64,000 nucleotides of DNA from Miscanthus floridulus. Lineage: Eukaryota; Streptophyta; Magnoliopsida; Poales; Poaceae. The number at the start of each line of letters is the position of its first letter. Position 1 is the stretch's first letter. This document shows, in pieces, positions 55,583 to 64,000 of the stretch. The notes beneath the pieces were generated by a model, which made no database searches, was not told where the DNA came from, and was given only the letters and a program-made list of their open reading frames with translations. The stretch spans positions 12,853,363 through 12,917,362 of the forward strand of contig NC_089593.1 of NCBI RefSeq assembly GCF_019320115.1, read 5' to 3'. The position numbers were made by a program, and so were the translations under genes.

Positions 55583-55984
55583 AATCGCTGCCCTGCCTCA
55601 TTCTTTGACAGGGCATCAGCAAGATTGGGCGTGGCCGACAGCAGCTGGCCGCCGCGCTGATGGGCCAATGGGAGCACTAGAAAGGTGGTGATCACATGGG
55701 TATGGTATGGATGATGATTATCGAGGTCGAGGTGGAGTTACGCCGCTATCCCGCTTCTTTTCGAACGCAGACGCCGCTCTCCTCGTGTCCCGCCCCCGCA
55801 CACCCGCTAGGCCCCAGGCATACCCTGTGTTGGGTCCGCCCGTGGGGTGGGTGGATTTAGAATTTGGATGGTGCCAACGCTACTGAGCACGCGCCGTGAT
55901 GTGATGTGACAACTCACAGCCCATTTTATCTTTTCCACCGCATCTTGATTGTGCACCGTAAGTGTGAGGTGCTTGTGCATCTCT
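55583..55984. other. Intergenic stretch before the MITE pair
   Basis: No gene seen. The first 40 bp continue the sequence shared with 52380-52410, and the remainder is unique-looking and GC-mixed. Confidence 0.3.
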
Positions 55985-56490
55985 TCGCGCGTGTTTAGTA
56001 ACCACCCCAAAATTCAAAAAAGTGCTACAGTATCTATTGTATCGAATCTTGCGATACATACATGAAGTATTAAATGTAGACGGAAAAAAAAACTAATTGC
56101 ACAGTTTGGTTGGAAATTGCGAGACGAACGTTTTGAGCCTAATTAATCCACGATTGAACACTATTTGCCAATATAAAAACGAAAGTGCTACAGTAGCCCA
56201 ATTTCCTAAATTTGGGCAAATAAAAACGAAAGTGTTGCGGTAGCCCAAATTCCCAAATGGAAGGAGTATTAAGCCCTTGTTTAGTTCCAAAATTTTTTCC
56301 CAAAAAGTGCTACAGTACCCATCACATCGAATCTTGCGATACGTGCATGGAGCATTAAATGTAGACGAAAAAAAAACTAATTACACAGTTTGGTTGGAAA
56401 TTGCGAGACGAACGTTTTGAGTCTAATTAGTCCATGATTGAACACTAATTGCCAAATAAAAACGAAAGTGCTACAGTAGCCCTAAGCACG
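55985..56490. mobile_element. Two related Tourist-like MITEs in tandem upstream of the NLR
   Basis: Copy 1 (about 55990-56230) and copy 2 (about 56273-56487) share CATCGAATCTTGCGATAC-type sequence, ATTAAATGTAGACG, GGAAATTGCGAGACGAACG and AAAACGAAAGTGCTACAGTA. Both belong to the family of the MITE at 51935. Copy 2 starts GCCCTTGTTTAGTTCC and its far end is truncated. They place repetitive DNA within 70 bp of the NLR core promoter. Confidence 0.8.
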
Positions 56491-56560
56491 CATCACATCT
56501 CGAATCTAGAATCTTGACAGGAGGGAAAGCCGTGTCACGCTATGATGGTTTTCAAGTCCA

Positions 56561-56568
56561 ATATATAG
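56561..56568 (+). promoter_or_regulatory. TATA box of the NLR gene
   Basis: ATATATAGTC at 56561 lies about 185 bp upstream of the preferred ATG at 56747, giving a leader of roughly 155 bases. Confidence 0.5.
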
Positions 56569-56746
56569 TCGCGTCACTGCTACGCCAACACCACCGCTTC
56601 CATTGCTTATAAGTGTGCGCACATCCAGCCTTTGCAGCACACTGTTCGTTGCATTGCTAAACTGTCCACTGATCAGTCCACCAACCACTCAAACCAATTT
56701 CCTCTGCGGCCAGCCGAATCCATCTCTGCCGGTGCCGGTGGAGGAG

Positions 56747-59700
56747 ATGGAGGCGGCTCTCGCAGCGGCGAACTGGCTCCTGGGCCAAGTCCTCAACAAG
56801 CTCTCCGACGACTTGGTGAAAGCCTACGTGTCCAGCACCGAGCTCGGCCTCGACCTTGACAAGATCGAAAGGGAGATGCTCTACACTAGAGCGCTGCTGG
56901 ACGAGGTCCAGGGGAGGGACTTCACCAACAAACCTGCCCTGCAGGGGCTGCTCGAGAAGCTCGGCAAGAAGGCCGACGAGGCTGAGGATGCCCTCGACGA
57001 GCTACACTACTTCATCATCCAGGATAAGCTGGACGGGACTCAAGAGGCCACTCCGGACTTGGGCGGTGGCCTCGGCGCCAAAGCTCAGCATGCCCGCCAT
57101 GCTGCTCGCCACACTTCTGGTAACTGCCTCTCATGCTTCTCTTGTTGCCGTTCAAAAGACGATGTTGCTGTTGCCATGTCTCTTGACCACGGTGGCCATG
57201 TTGAAAAGTTGCCATTCAACCGGGTGAAAATGTGCAACAAAATCAAGCAGCTCATAGAGGAGCTGCACTCTAACTGTACTCCTGTCTCTGACTTGCTCAA
57301 GATAGTGTCAGGCAGTAACCCTCAGCCACACATGCCTGCCTTCACTAAAAGGCCCGACACAAGCTCTCAAATCACACAGGAGAAGTTGTTTGGGAGGGAT
57401 GCCATCTTTGAGAAAACTATAGAGGAGATTATCAGTGTGACACAGAGTGGTAAAACCTTGTCTGTTCTTCCTATAGTTGGCCCAGGGGGTATTGGAAAGA
57501 CTACCTTCACCCAGCACCTCGTCAATGACCCAAGGATTAAGCAATGTTTTCCTGATATTAATATTTGGATATGTGTATCAACTAATTTTGACGTGCTTAA
57601 TCTCACCAAAGAGATCCTGAGCTGCCTATCTGCAACTGAAAATGGAGGAAATAAAATACCAAATGAAACTACTGCCAACTTAGACCAGCTTCAGCAATCC
57701 ATCGCAGAGAGGTTGAAATTCAAAAGGTTTCTACTTGTCTTGGATGACATATGGGAATGTAGCAGTACTGAAGAGTGGGAAAAACTATTAGCTCCATTAA
57801 AAAAGGACGAGGCCAGTGGCAACATGATTCTTGTCACAACTCGGTTCCCAAAAATTGCAGAAATGGTGACAAAAGGAACTAATCCAATTGACCTCCGCGG
57901 TTTGGATCCTAATGAGTTTTGGAAATTCTTCCAAATATGTGCATTTGGTAGGATCCAAGATGAGCATGGTGATCGAGAGTTAATTGGTATTGCAAAACAA
58001 ATAGCAGATAAGTTGAAATGCTCCCCACTTGCAGCCAAAACAGTTGGTCGGTTATTGATCAAAAAACCCTTTCAGGAACATTGGATGAAAATTCTTGACA
58101 ACAAAGAGTGGCTAGAAGAAAATCATGACAATGATATTATCCCAGCCTTGAAAATTAGCTATGACTACCTTCCCTTCCATCTGAAAAAATGCTTTTCATG
58201 TTTTTCCCTTTTCCCTGACGATTATAAGTTTGAGAAGCTTGAGATTATTTGTTTTTGGGATTCAATAGGCATCATAGACTGTACTAGGAAGAATAAAAAA
58301 ACTGAGGATATAGGATCAGATTATTTGGATGAATTATTAGATAATGGTTTTCTTATAAAAGGAGGTGATAATTTTTACGTAATGCATGATTTACTTCATG
58401 ATCTTTCAAGGATCGTTTCATTAGAAGAATGTGCCTATATCAGTTGTTCTAGTTTTGACGCAAATGAAATCCCAAAAACTGTTCGTTACCTATCCATTTT
58501 CATGCATGATACTCATATTCAGAATTTTGATGAAGACATGGGTAAATTGAAGGAAAGGATAGACATTAAAAATTTGCGGAGTTTGATGATTTTTGGAGAA
58601 TACAGTAGGTTACGCCTAGTCCATATTTTAAGGGATACATTTAATGAAATAAGAGGTCTTCGTGTTCTATCTATATTCATGAACTCCCATAGTTCCTTGC
58701 CACACAACTTTTCAAACCTTGTCCATCTTCGGTACTTAAAACTTATTTCCCCTGATTACTCAAAAGTGTCTTTGCCAAACACAGTGTCTAGGTTTTATCA
58801 CTTGAAATTTCTAGATCTTAAACAATGGGGATTGGGAAGTGGTTGGTCTTTGCCTAAGGACATTAGCCGTCTTGAAAATTTACGCCATTTTGTTGCTTGG
58901 GAAAATTTTCATTCCAATGTTCCTGAGGTGGGGAAAATGAAGTTTTTACAAGAATTAAAAAAATTCCATGTTAAGAAAGAGAGTGTTGGATTTGAGCTTG
59001 GGGAATTGGGGAAACTAGAAGAACTTGGAGGAGTGCTCAATATACATGGGCTTGAAAATGTGAGAACCAAACAAGAAGCTAAAGAGGCCAAACTGATGTC
59101 AAAGAGGAATTTAGTTAAGTTGGGATTAGTTTGGAACAGTAAGGAAGAGTTCACTGGAGATGATATCCTAGATAGTATCCAGCCACACTCTAATATTAGA
59201 AGACTCTACATTGTAAACCATGGTGGCTCCATTGGTCCTAGTTGGTTGTGCAGCAACATCATATACATGAAAAACTTGGAGACCCTACATCTAGAGAGCG
59301 TGTCATGGGCCAACCTTCCACCTATTGGACAGCTTTATCACCTAAGAAAGCTGAAGCTAAAAAAGATCACTGGGATATCTCATATTGGACCTGACTTCTT
59401 CGGTGGCACCACAGAAAAAAGTTTCACACACTTGAAGGAAGTTGAGTTTTGTGATATGCCGGAACTCGTGGAGTGGGTTGGGGGAGCTAACTGTCATCTG
59501 TTCTCAAGGCTTGAAAAAATCAGCTGCACTGATTGTCCCATGCTCACTACGCTGCTATTCTCGGGTTGGCCTATTTCTTCTACAGAAGACTACACCATAT
59601 GGTTCCCTAGTCTTCATGATCTTTGCATTTATAAATGCCCAAAGTTGTGCCTTCCTCCCTTGCCTCACACTTCGAAGGTATCCCATATTGAGACGGAGTG

Positions 59701-60934
59701 CTTGGCTTATTATGGTACTAGCTTGATCATTCTGGAGCCCTATGAATTATTGGTCTTCCACAATCTTGGTGACGTAGAATGGTTGACAATTGAGGATGCA
59801 CCATGCTTCTCATTTATGGATCTTCAAAAGCTACATTCCCTAAGACATTTAAATGTCCGTAGATGTGAGGAAACGTTTTTGAGAGGACTGGATGATGGTG
59901 TCGTGCTACACACAGTCCAATCTCTCCAACTCACACAATTTCCTCTTACCAGAAAATCTTGGTCAGATTTGTTCAAATGTTTCCCAGCTCTTTCTCGTTT
60001 GGATGTGCGGGCATCATCAGATGAGGATCAAGAGGAAGTGGTACTGCAGTTTCCACCCTCCAGCTCACTGAGAGATGTCCGCTTCCAATGGTGTAAGAAT
60101 CTGATCCTGCCTATGGATGAAGAGGAAGGAGCTGGATTCTGGGGCGTCTCGTCGCTCGAGTCCGTGACCATAATGAATTGTGACAAGCTATTCTCTCGGT
60201 GGTCCATGGGAGGAGTTGCATCTCAGACTCATAGCATCATCTACCCTCTCCCTCCGTGCCTCAAGGAACTCAGGCTTGAGGGTGAGCAAAGCACGCTGCC
60301 GATGGCTCTGCTCGCGAATCTCACATCTCTTACCAGACTAGAACTTGTTAATTGCAAGGATATCACAGCGGATGGGTTCGATCCCCTCATCACATCCGAC
60401 CTCGAGCGTCTGTCGGTGTACAATTGGAGAGGTGGTGAGGTTGAGCCATACTCTGTAGCAGCAGATGTACTTGCAGCGGTGGCAAGAACGACCAAAACAA
60501 TGCCCGCCGGTTCCTTCCAACTGGTGGGCCTTCATGTGGACAGCATCTCTGCAGTGCTTGTTGCTCCCATCTGCAGCCGCCTGTCCGCTACCCTCCAGAG
60601 GTTATCCTTCGTTTGTGATTGGCGGACAGAGAACTTCACGGAAGAGCAGGACGAGGAGCTTCAGCTCCTCACATCTCTTCAAACCCTGTCGTTCTCTCAA
60701 TGCAGTGCTCTGCGGTCCCTCCCCCAAGGGTTGCATCGCCTTCCTTCTCTCCAGGAGTTACGTATCTGGGGGACTCAAAAAATCAGATCGCTGCCCAAGG
60801 AGGGCCTCCCCGATTCACTGCGACTGCTACAGTTACATAATTGCAGTCCCGAGATTTATGAGGAATGCCAGAAATTAAGGGGAACAAGGCCAGATATAGA
60901 TGTAAGTGCCTTCATTGCTGAGGCGGAAAGCTGA
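56747..60934 (+). CDS. CC-NBS-LRR (NLR) disease-resistance protein, intact, single exon
   Basis: An intracellular immune receptor that senses pathogen effectors and triggers defence. The frame is open from 56603, but Met at 56747 (MEAALAAANWLLGQVLNKLS) fits the Rx-type N-terminus, giving 1395 residues. The coiled-coil domain has an EDVID-like EDALDELHYF at about residue 80. The NB-ARC motifs are in order: P-loop GPGGIGKTT (about 245), kinase-2 FLLVLDDIW (328), RNBS-B ILVTTRF, GLPL-type CSPLAAKTVG (425), RNBS-D CFSCFSLFP (482) and MHD in VMHDLLHDL (546). Leucine-rich repeats fill about residues 590 to the end (LRVLSIF, HLRYLKLIS and LRKLKLKKI are examples). There are no stops or missing core residues. 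It has no introns in the CDS; introns may follow in the 3' UTR. Recognition specificity cannot be told from sequence. Confidence 0.95.
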   Translation: MEAALAAANWLLGQVLNKLSDDLVKAYVSSTELGLDLDKIEREMLYTRALLDEVQGRDFTNKPALQGLLEKLGKKADEAEDALDELHYFIIQDKLDGTQEATPDLGGGLGAKAQHARHAARHTSGNCLSCFSCCRSKDDVAVAMSLDHGGHVEKLPFNRVKMCNKIKQLIEELHSNCTPVSDLLKIVSGSNPQPHMPAFTKRPDTSSQITQEKLFGRDAIFEKTIEEIISVTQSGKTLSVLPIVGPGGIGKTTFTQHLVNDPRIKQCFPDINIWICVSTNFDVLNLTKEILSCLSATENGGNKIPNETTANLDQLQQSIAERLKFKRFLLVLDDIWECSSTEEWEKLLAPLKKDEASGNMILVTTRFPKIAEMVTKGTNPIDLRGLDPNEFWKFFQICAFGRIQDEHGDRELIGIAKQIADKLKCSPLAAKTVGRLLIKKPFQEHWMKILDNKEWLEENHDNDIIPALKISYDYLPFHLKKCFSCFSLFPDDYKFEKLEIICFWDSIGIIDCTRKNKKTEDIGSDYLDELLDNGFLIKGGDNFYVMHDLLHDLSRIVSLEECAYISCSSFDANEIPKTVRYLSIFMHDTHIQNFDEDMGKLKERIDIKNLRSLMIFGEYSRLRLVHILRDTFNEIRGLRVLSIFMNSHSSLPHNFSNLVHLRYLKLISPDYSKVSLPNTVSRFYHLKFLDLKQWGLGSGWSLPKDISRLENLRHFVAWENFHSNVPEVGKMKFLQELKKFHVKKESVGFELGELGKLEELGGVLNIHGLENVRTKQEAKEAKLMSKRNLVKLGLVWNSKEEFTGDDILDSIQPHSNIRRLYIVNHGGSIGPSWLCSNIIYMKNLETLHLESVSWANLPPIGQLYHLRKLKLKKITGISHIGPDFFGGTTEKSFTHLKEVEFCDMPELVEWVGGANCHLFSRLEKISCTDCPMLTTLLFSGWPISSTEDYTIWFPSLHDLCIYKCPKLCLPPLPHTSKVSHIETECLAYYGTSLIILEPYELLVFHNLGDVEWLTIEDAPCFSFMDLQKLHSLRHLNVRRCEETFLRGLDDGVVLHTVQSLQLTQFPLTRKSWSDLFKCFPALSRLDVRASSDEDQEEVVLQFPPSSSLRDVRFQWCKNLILPMDEEEGAGFWGVSSLESVTIMNCDKLFSRWSMGGVASQTHSIIYPLPPCLKELRLEGEQSTLPMALLANLTSLTRLELVNCKDITADGFDPLITSDLERLSVYNWRGGEVEPYSVAADVLAAVARTTKTMPAGSFQLVGLHVDSISAVLVAPICSRLSATLQRLSFVCDWRTENFTEEQDEELQLLTSLQTLSFSQCSALRSLPQGLHRLPSLQELRIWGTQKIRSLPKEGLPDSLRLLQLHNCSPEIYEECQKLRGTRPDIDVSAFIAEAES

Positions 60935-61107
60935 ACCTCCGCTTCTGCATGCCTTTCACACCACGCTCAAATCTGCGGTGTACATCGATCTGCAGGTTAG
61001 TTCCAAATTAAAAGAAAACACCGTTTGCTCCTCTATTTATGATTTCATTAAGTGTGCAAACTGATTTTTTTATTTCTTTTGTAGACTGAATTTACGATCT
61101 ATAATTT

Positions 61108-61375
61108 CAGCTCCTCACGTCTCTCCAAAGCCTGTCGTTTGAAGACTGCAGGGCTCTGCTGGCCCTCCCTTCTCTCCAGGAATTACAAATCATTGCAATT
61201 CAAAATATGAGATCGCTGCCCATATCTGATTTATGAGGAATGCCAGAAATTAAAGGGAACAAGGCCAGATATACATACAATTGCCTTCCTTCACTCCTGA
61301 CGCGGAAAGCTGAATCTCTGCTTCTCCCTGCCTTTCACGCACTCTAACTCTTCACTGTACATCGATCTGCAGGTT
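61108..61375 (+). pseudogene. Degenerate tandem copy of the NLR 3' end
   Basis: Repeats the NLR segment 60655-61010 (last LRR codons, stop region and 3' UTR): CTCCTCACGTCTCTCCAAA, GAGGAATGCCAGAAATTAA, ACATCGATCTGCAGGTTAGT. Several internal deletions remove parts of the LRR coding sequence. Both copies end in the same CTGCAG/GTTAGT donor-like junction. Confidence 0.85.
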
Positions 61376-61599
61376 AGTTCCAAATAAAAAAACAGCTTAT
61401 GCTCTTGGATTTGTGGTTTCAATGACTGTGCAAACCGAACTGTTTTAGTTATTTTTTGCATATAGATATGACCCATTGCCATATGCTTCTGTGTTACAAG
61501 TGGATCATATCATGTCCAACTATTTATTTCTTTATCCAACAAATTCAATCTCTCCTACAATTTCAGTTCCTGGATCATATCACTCTCTACCATTTTTCC

Positions 61600-61850
61600 T
61601 GAATATTGCATTATTGCACTGAATCTCATACCGTGAATTGGTACTTTTAGGAGGAAAAGAGAATTGTTTCAATGAATAAAGATCATGGTGCATATGCCTT
61701 GTTGATGATACTTTCTAGCAATTTTCCTCTTCAGGTACAATATTGCATCATTGCACCCTTCTTTAGTTTTATTTGAATCTCATGCCGTGAATTGGTACTT
61801 TTCAGAAGGAAAGAAAACTGTCTCAACAAAGACCATGTATTGTGGCATAT
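61600..61850. repeat. Local duplication in the NLR 3' flank
   Basis: GAATCTCATACCGTGAATTG at about 61621 recurs as GAATCTCATGCCGTGAATTG at about 61776. Similar sequence follows each (TGGTACTTTT, then a GGAAAGA-like stretch and ATGA/CAAAGACCATG). Confidence 0.7.
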
Positions 61851-61999
61851 CATGAATGGCTGCTGACTGTTTGGTTCCACCTTATTATATTAGACACCCT
61901 AAATCATGACACGTAAGCTACTTTGGTGATCTGAATATCTGATATGCACAATCACCTTGTTTGTATCACCTTGTTTGATATACTGGTTTTCCTTTGCAG

Positions 62000-62180
62000 G
62001 ACTCTGCTTCATCATAATGTTACACATCGTTCAAAATCATAAATGAGCCAACCTTGGGTTCTGGCAAACTTTGGCAAGTAAAGCCAAGGGAATTCTTGAC
62101 AAGGATGGCTTGGCGCCTAAGTTTAAGAACTGAAGGAAAGAACAACCATGTAGCAACACGGTGCATCCAGAAAATATCAG
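62000..62180 (+). other. Candidate exon in the NLR 3' region
   Basis: Bounded by the acceptor TTTGCAG and the donor ATCAG/GTGAGG. No continuous coding frame joins it to the next candidate exon, so a spliced 3' UTR is more likely than a coding exon. Confidence 0.35.
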
Positions 62181-62294
62181 GTGAGGCAGCAACTGTATCT
62201 GAAGATATTGACAGTCACAAATGAACCTTTTGTGTTTGGCATTGTCTCTCACTTCATTAATATTATTCCAGGCTTTCTTTCCTTGTAATTTCAG

Positions 62295-62440
62295 GCCCGT
62301 AACTCTTGTTGTTCATTTGAAAACCACTGGAAGACAGGAGATGCGGCATCACGAGTCAGACCTTTGATCATTTGAAAACCACTGAGGCTCTTTCTGATTC
62401 TGTCAACCAGTTTAGTGGATGGAACAATAAAAAATGCATT
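62295..62440 (+). other. Candidate exon with GTAAGT donor
   Basis: Acceptor ATTTCAG at 62294 and donor GTAAGT at 62441. One frame reads FDHLKTTEALSDSVNQFSGW, which looks protein-like, but the exon start has a stop in that frame. I recognise no family. Confidence 0.35.
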
Positions 62441-62444
62441 GTAA

Positions 62445-63758
62445 GTAATGTGTTTTTACTTAACGCATTTGTTTTTGTTTCTTTATTTCTATAAGAGAAA
62501 TTTCACGATGGTTGGAAAAAACATGGGTCATCCATTGGGTAAGATCGGACGGTGGAAAAATAGAAGGTACCCAACTGAAAGTACCTAGAGGTACCAAACA
62601 TGTGGGGATAGTATCAAATTAGGTGGGGCTAGTACCAAAATATGTGGGAAAAGTTCTATTTTTCTATTTTCTATTTTATTTTCAAATAAGGGTAAATCCA
62701 TCATTTTAGTCCTTTTCTTCCTCCTCTGTCTCTTGGACCATGGTCTTCTCTCACCCGTCGAAGCTCTGACCATGGAAAGTGTCACGCGCGTGCTATCTCT
62801 CGCTGGATGGCCACGGCCACTGGTAGCCGCACCTGCCCGGTCGATTACGTGCTATTCCCAGCGCCTCCCGAGCCGATGCTGTCCTTGCTCCTCTTCCCTG
62901 TGCAGCCGGCAGCAGAAGCTGCGCCACCGGGCAAGCAGGCCGCTGGCCGCCGTGCGCTTGGCCTGGCAGCAGCTGTGCCGTCGGGCCAGGCTGTCCTCAG
63001 CTGCACCATATTAGTTAGTAACCGTCACAGGTGCCGTGATTAGTAGCGACATGAACACAAACACCTCCTTTACTCGTACATGGCGGTGGCGGTCCAAACA
63101 CACTGGATGCCCGAGGTCTTCAGTGCGGGATTGATGGAAATCTGCAACTGAGTGGCGGCACCGGGGGGGGGGCGGAAGTGCCCTATTAAACTTGGGCTGG
63201 CAGCGGGGTTATGTCAAGTTTGAGACAGACACAACCTCAATTACTAACATACCCTCTACAATATATTTCTCAATTAATTACTTAAAAAATAGAAAAAGAT
63301 GAAAGAACCTAGAGGTATGAAGGAAAGCATACAGATGTTTGTATTTTCTACTAAAAAAATATTTCTAGTTCCTTTGTTGATCTACTTGTTTCCGGTTCCT
63401 TTATTTTGCCAGTCTATTTATTTCTAGTTCCTTCACCCATCTACGGAGTTGTAGTGTAGCCGAGACTCGAGAATTGACAGGGTACCAGCTGAAGTTGCGT
63501 AATGTTTTCTTATGATCTGTAGCATTATCAAAACATAAGCATTGCTGCTGCCTGATTTGTTTAAAAAAAAGCATCGTGACCATCAGAATAGCAGAGTAAG
63601 CTCTTTTCTGTGCTTACAATGAATTAGAAGAATTGTTTTTTTTCCTTAAAACATAAATTTTGTCTTTTCGGAAATTTTAGATGAATGCTTCAGATAAGTT
63701 ATTCTTTTGTAGTATCTACCAGCAATGATCCCTTTCTCTTTCCCTATTAATGCTTCAG
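62445..63758. other. Intron or intergenic region
   Basis: No supported gene. A GC-richer block lies at about 62730-63180 and includes a G9 run near 63165. ORFs in it have no recognisable features. Confidence 0.3.
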
Positions 63759-63920
63759 GTTGCTAATGCAATGGCTGTTAAGAAAAACTTCTACTCCATG
63801 AACAAAAATCTGTTGAATCGATCCAGATTTTGCAAAGCAGAGATATGCTCTGCTAGAAGTATAAAACAAGCTCTTGCTAGAAACAAAACAGAAAGGGGAC
63901 AAACTGAAGATGATGACTTG
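63759..63920 (+). CDS. Candidate internal exon of a gene continuing past the window
   Basis: The acceptor TGCTTCAG ends at 63758 and the donor GTAATC starts at 63921. The 162-bp exon is open in one frame (54 codons) and encodes VANAMAVKKNFYSMNKNLLN and then a basic segment with RSIKQALARNKTERG and an acidic end. I recognise no domain. It could belong to a separate plus-strand gene or to a downstream exon of the NLR transcript. Confidence 0.4.
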
Positions 63921-64000
63921 GTAATCTTTTTTCTGGTCAAACTTGTTTGTTATCATGTTTAATGTCTTTTCATGAATTACATACACCTTCATTTTCAATT

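Noticed and set aside
61291..63043. Short ORFs downstream of the NLR as separate genes
   Set aside because: They lack splice context, domains or start-site support; only the exon at 63759-63920 has clear splice borders.

Overview
The window is nuclear DNA from a grass, most likely a panicoid (the Sorghum, Setaria, Panicum or maize group). The evidence is several CACTA (En/Spm) families whose subterminal repeats are typical of grasses (TTTAGTCCCGG, CTTTGCCGAGTGCC and CACTGCCGGTT motifs), Tourist-like MITEs, a tRNA-derived SINE, long-LTR retroelements, and grass-type ankyrin, DUF26, X8 and NLR genes. I cannot name the species. There is no rRNA operon, organelle DNA, CRISPR array or bacterial gene.

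Layout. 1-766: AT-rich tandem array. 767-9447: decayed CACTA element (E1) with a minus-strand TNP1/Ulp1 pseudogene and a ~503-bp tandem array. 9627-12340: probable solo LTR. 13000-14385: ankyrin-repeat gene with a frameshifted 3' half. 14962-16566: complete non-autonomous CACTA element. 17298-26455: old CACTA remnant split by a complete 8.1-kb CACTA element (E2, 17608-25716). 27292-28332: DUF26 secretory-protein pseudogene. 28998-45657: 16.7-kb CACTA element (E3) with TNPD, TNP1, a Ulp1 protease, a small RNase H1-N-like membrane protein and two unrecognised accessory genes. 45694-48591: non-autonomous LTR element. 49282-51655 and 54174-55110: two broken copies of an X8-domain gene, with MITEs, a SINE and a truncated LTR element between and inside them. 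56747-60934: intact CC-NBS-LRR gene, followed by a partial repeat of its own 3' end and candidate exons running off the window.

The window is largely a record of nested insertions. A segmental duplication (28435-49520 against 52906-54416) gives the empty site for both E3 and the 2.9-kb LTR element, and other local duplications give empty sites for two MITEs and for E2. Only the NLR, the small transposon ORF at 33621-33971 and possibly the 5' part of the ankyrin gene look intact. The most unusual pattern is a set of tRNA-like modules, each with box A-like and box B-like sequence and a T6-T8 run, lying in or next to CACTA sequence of different families.
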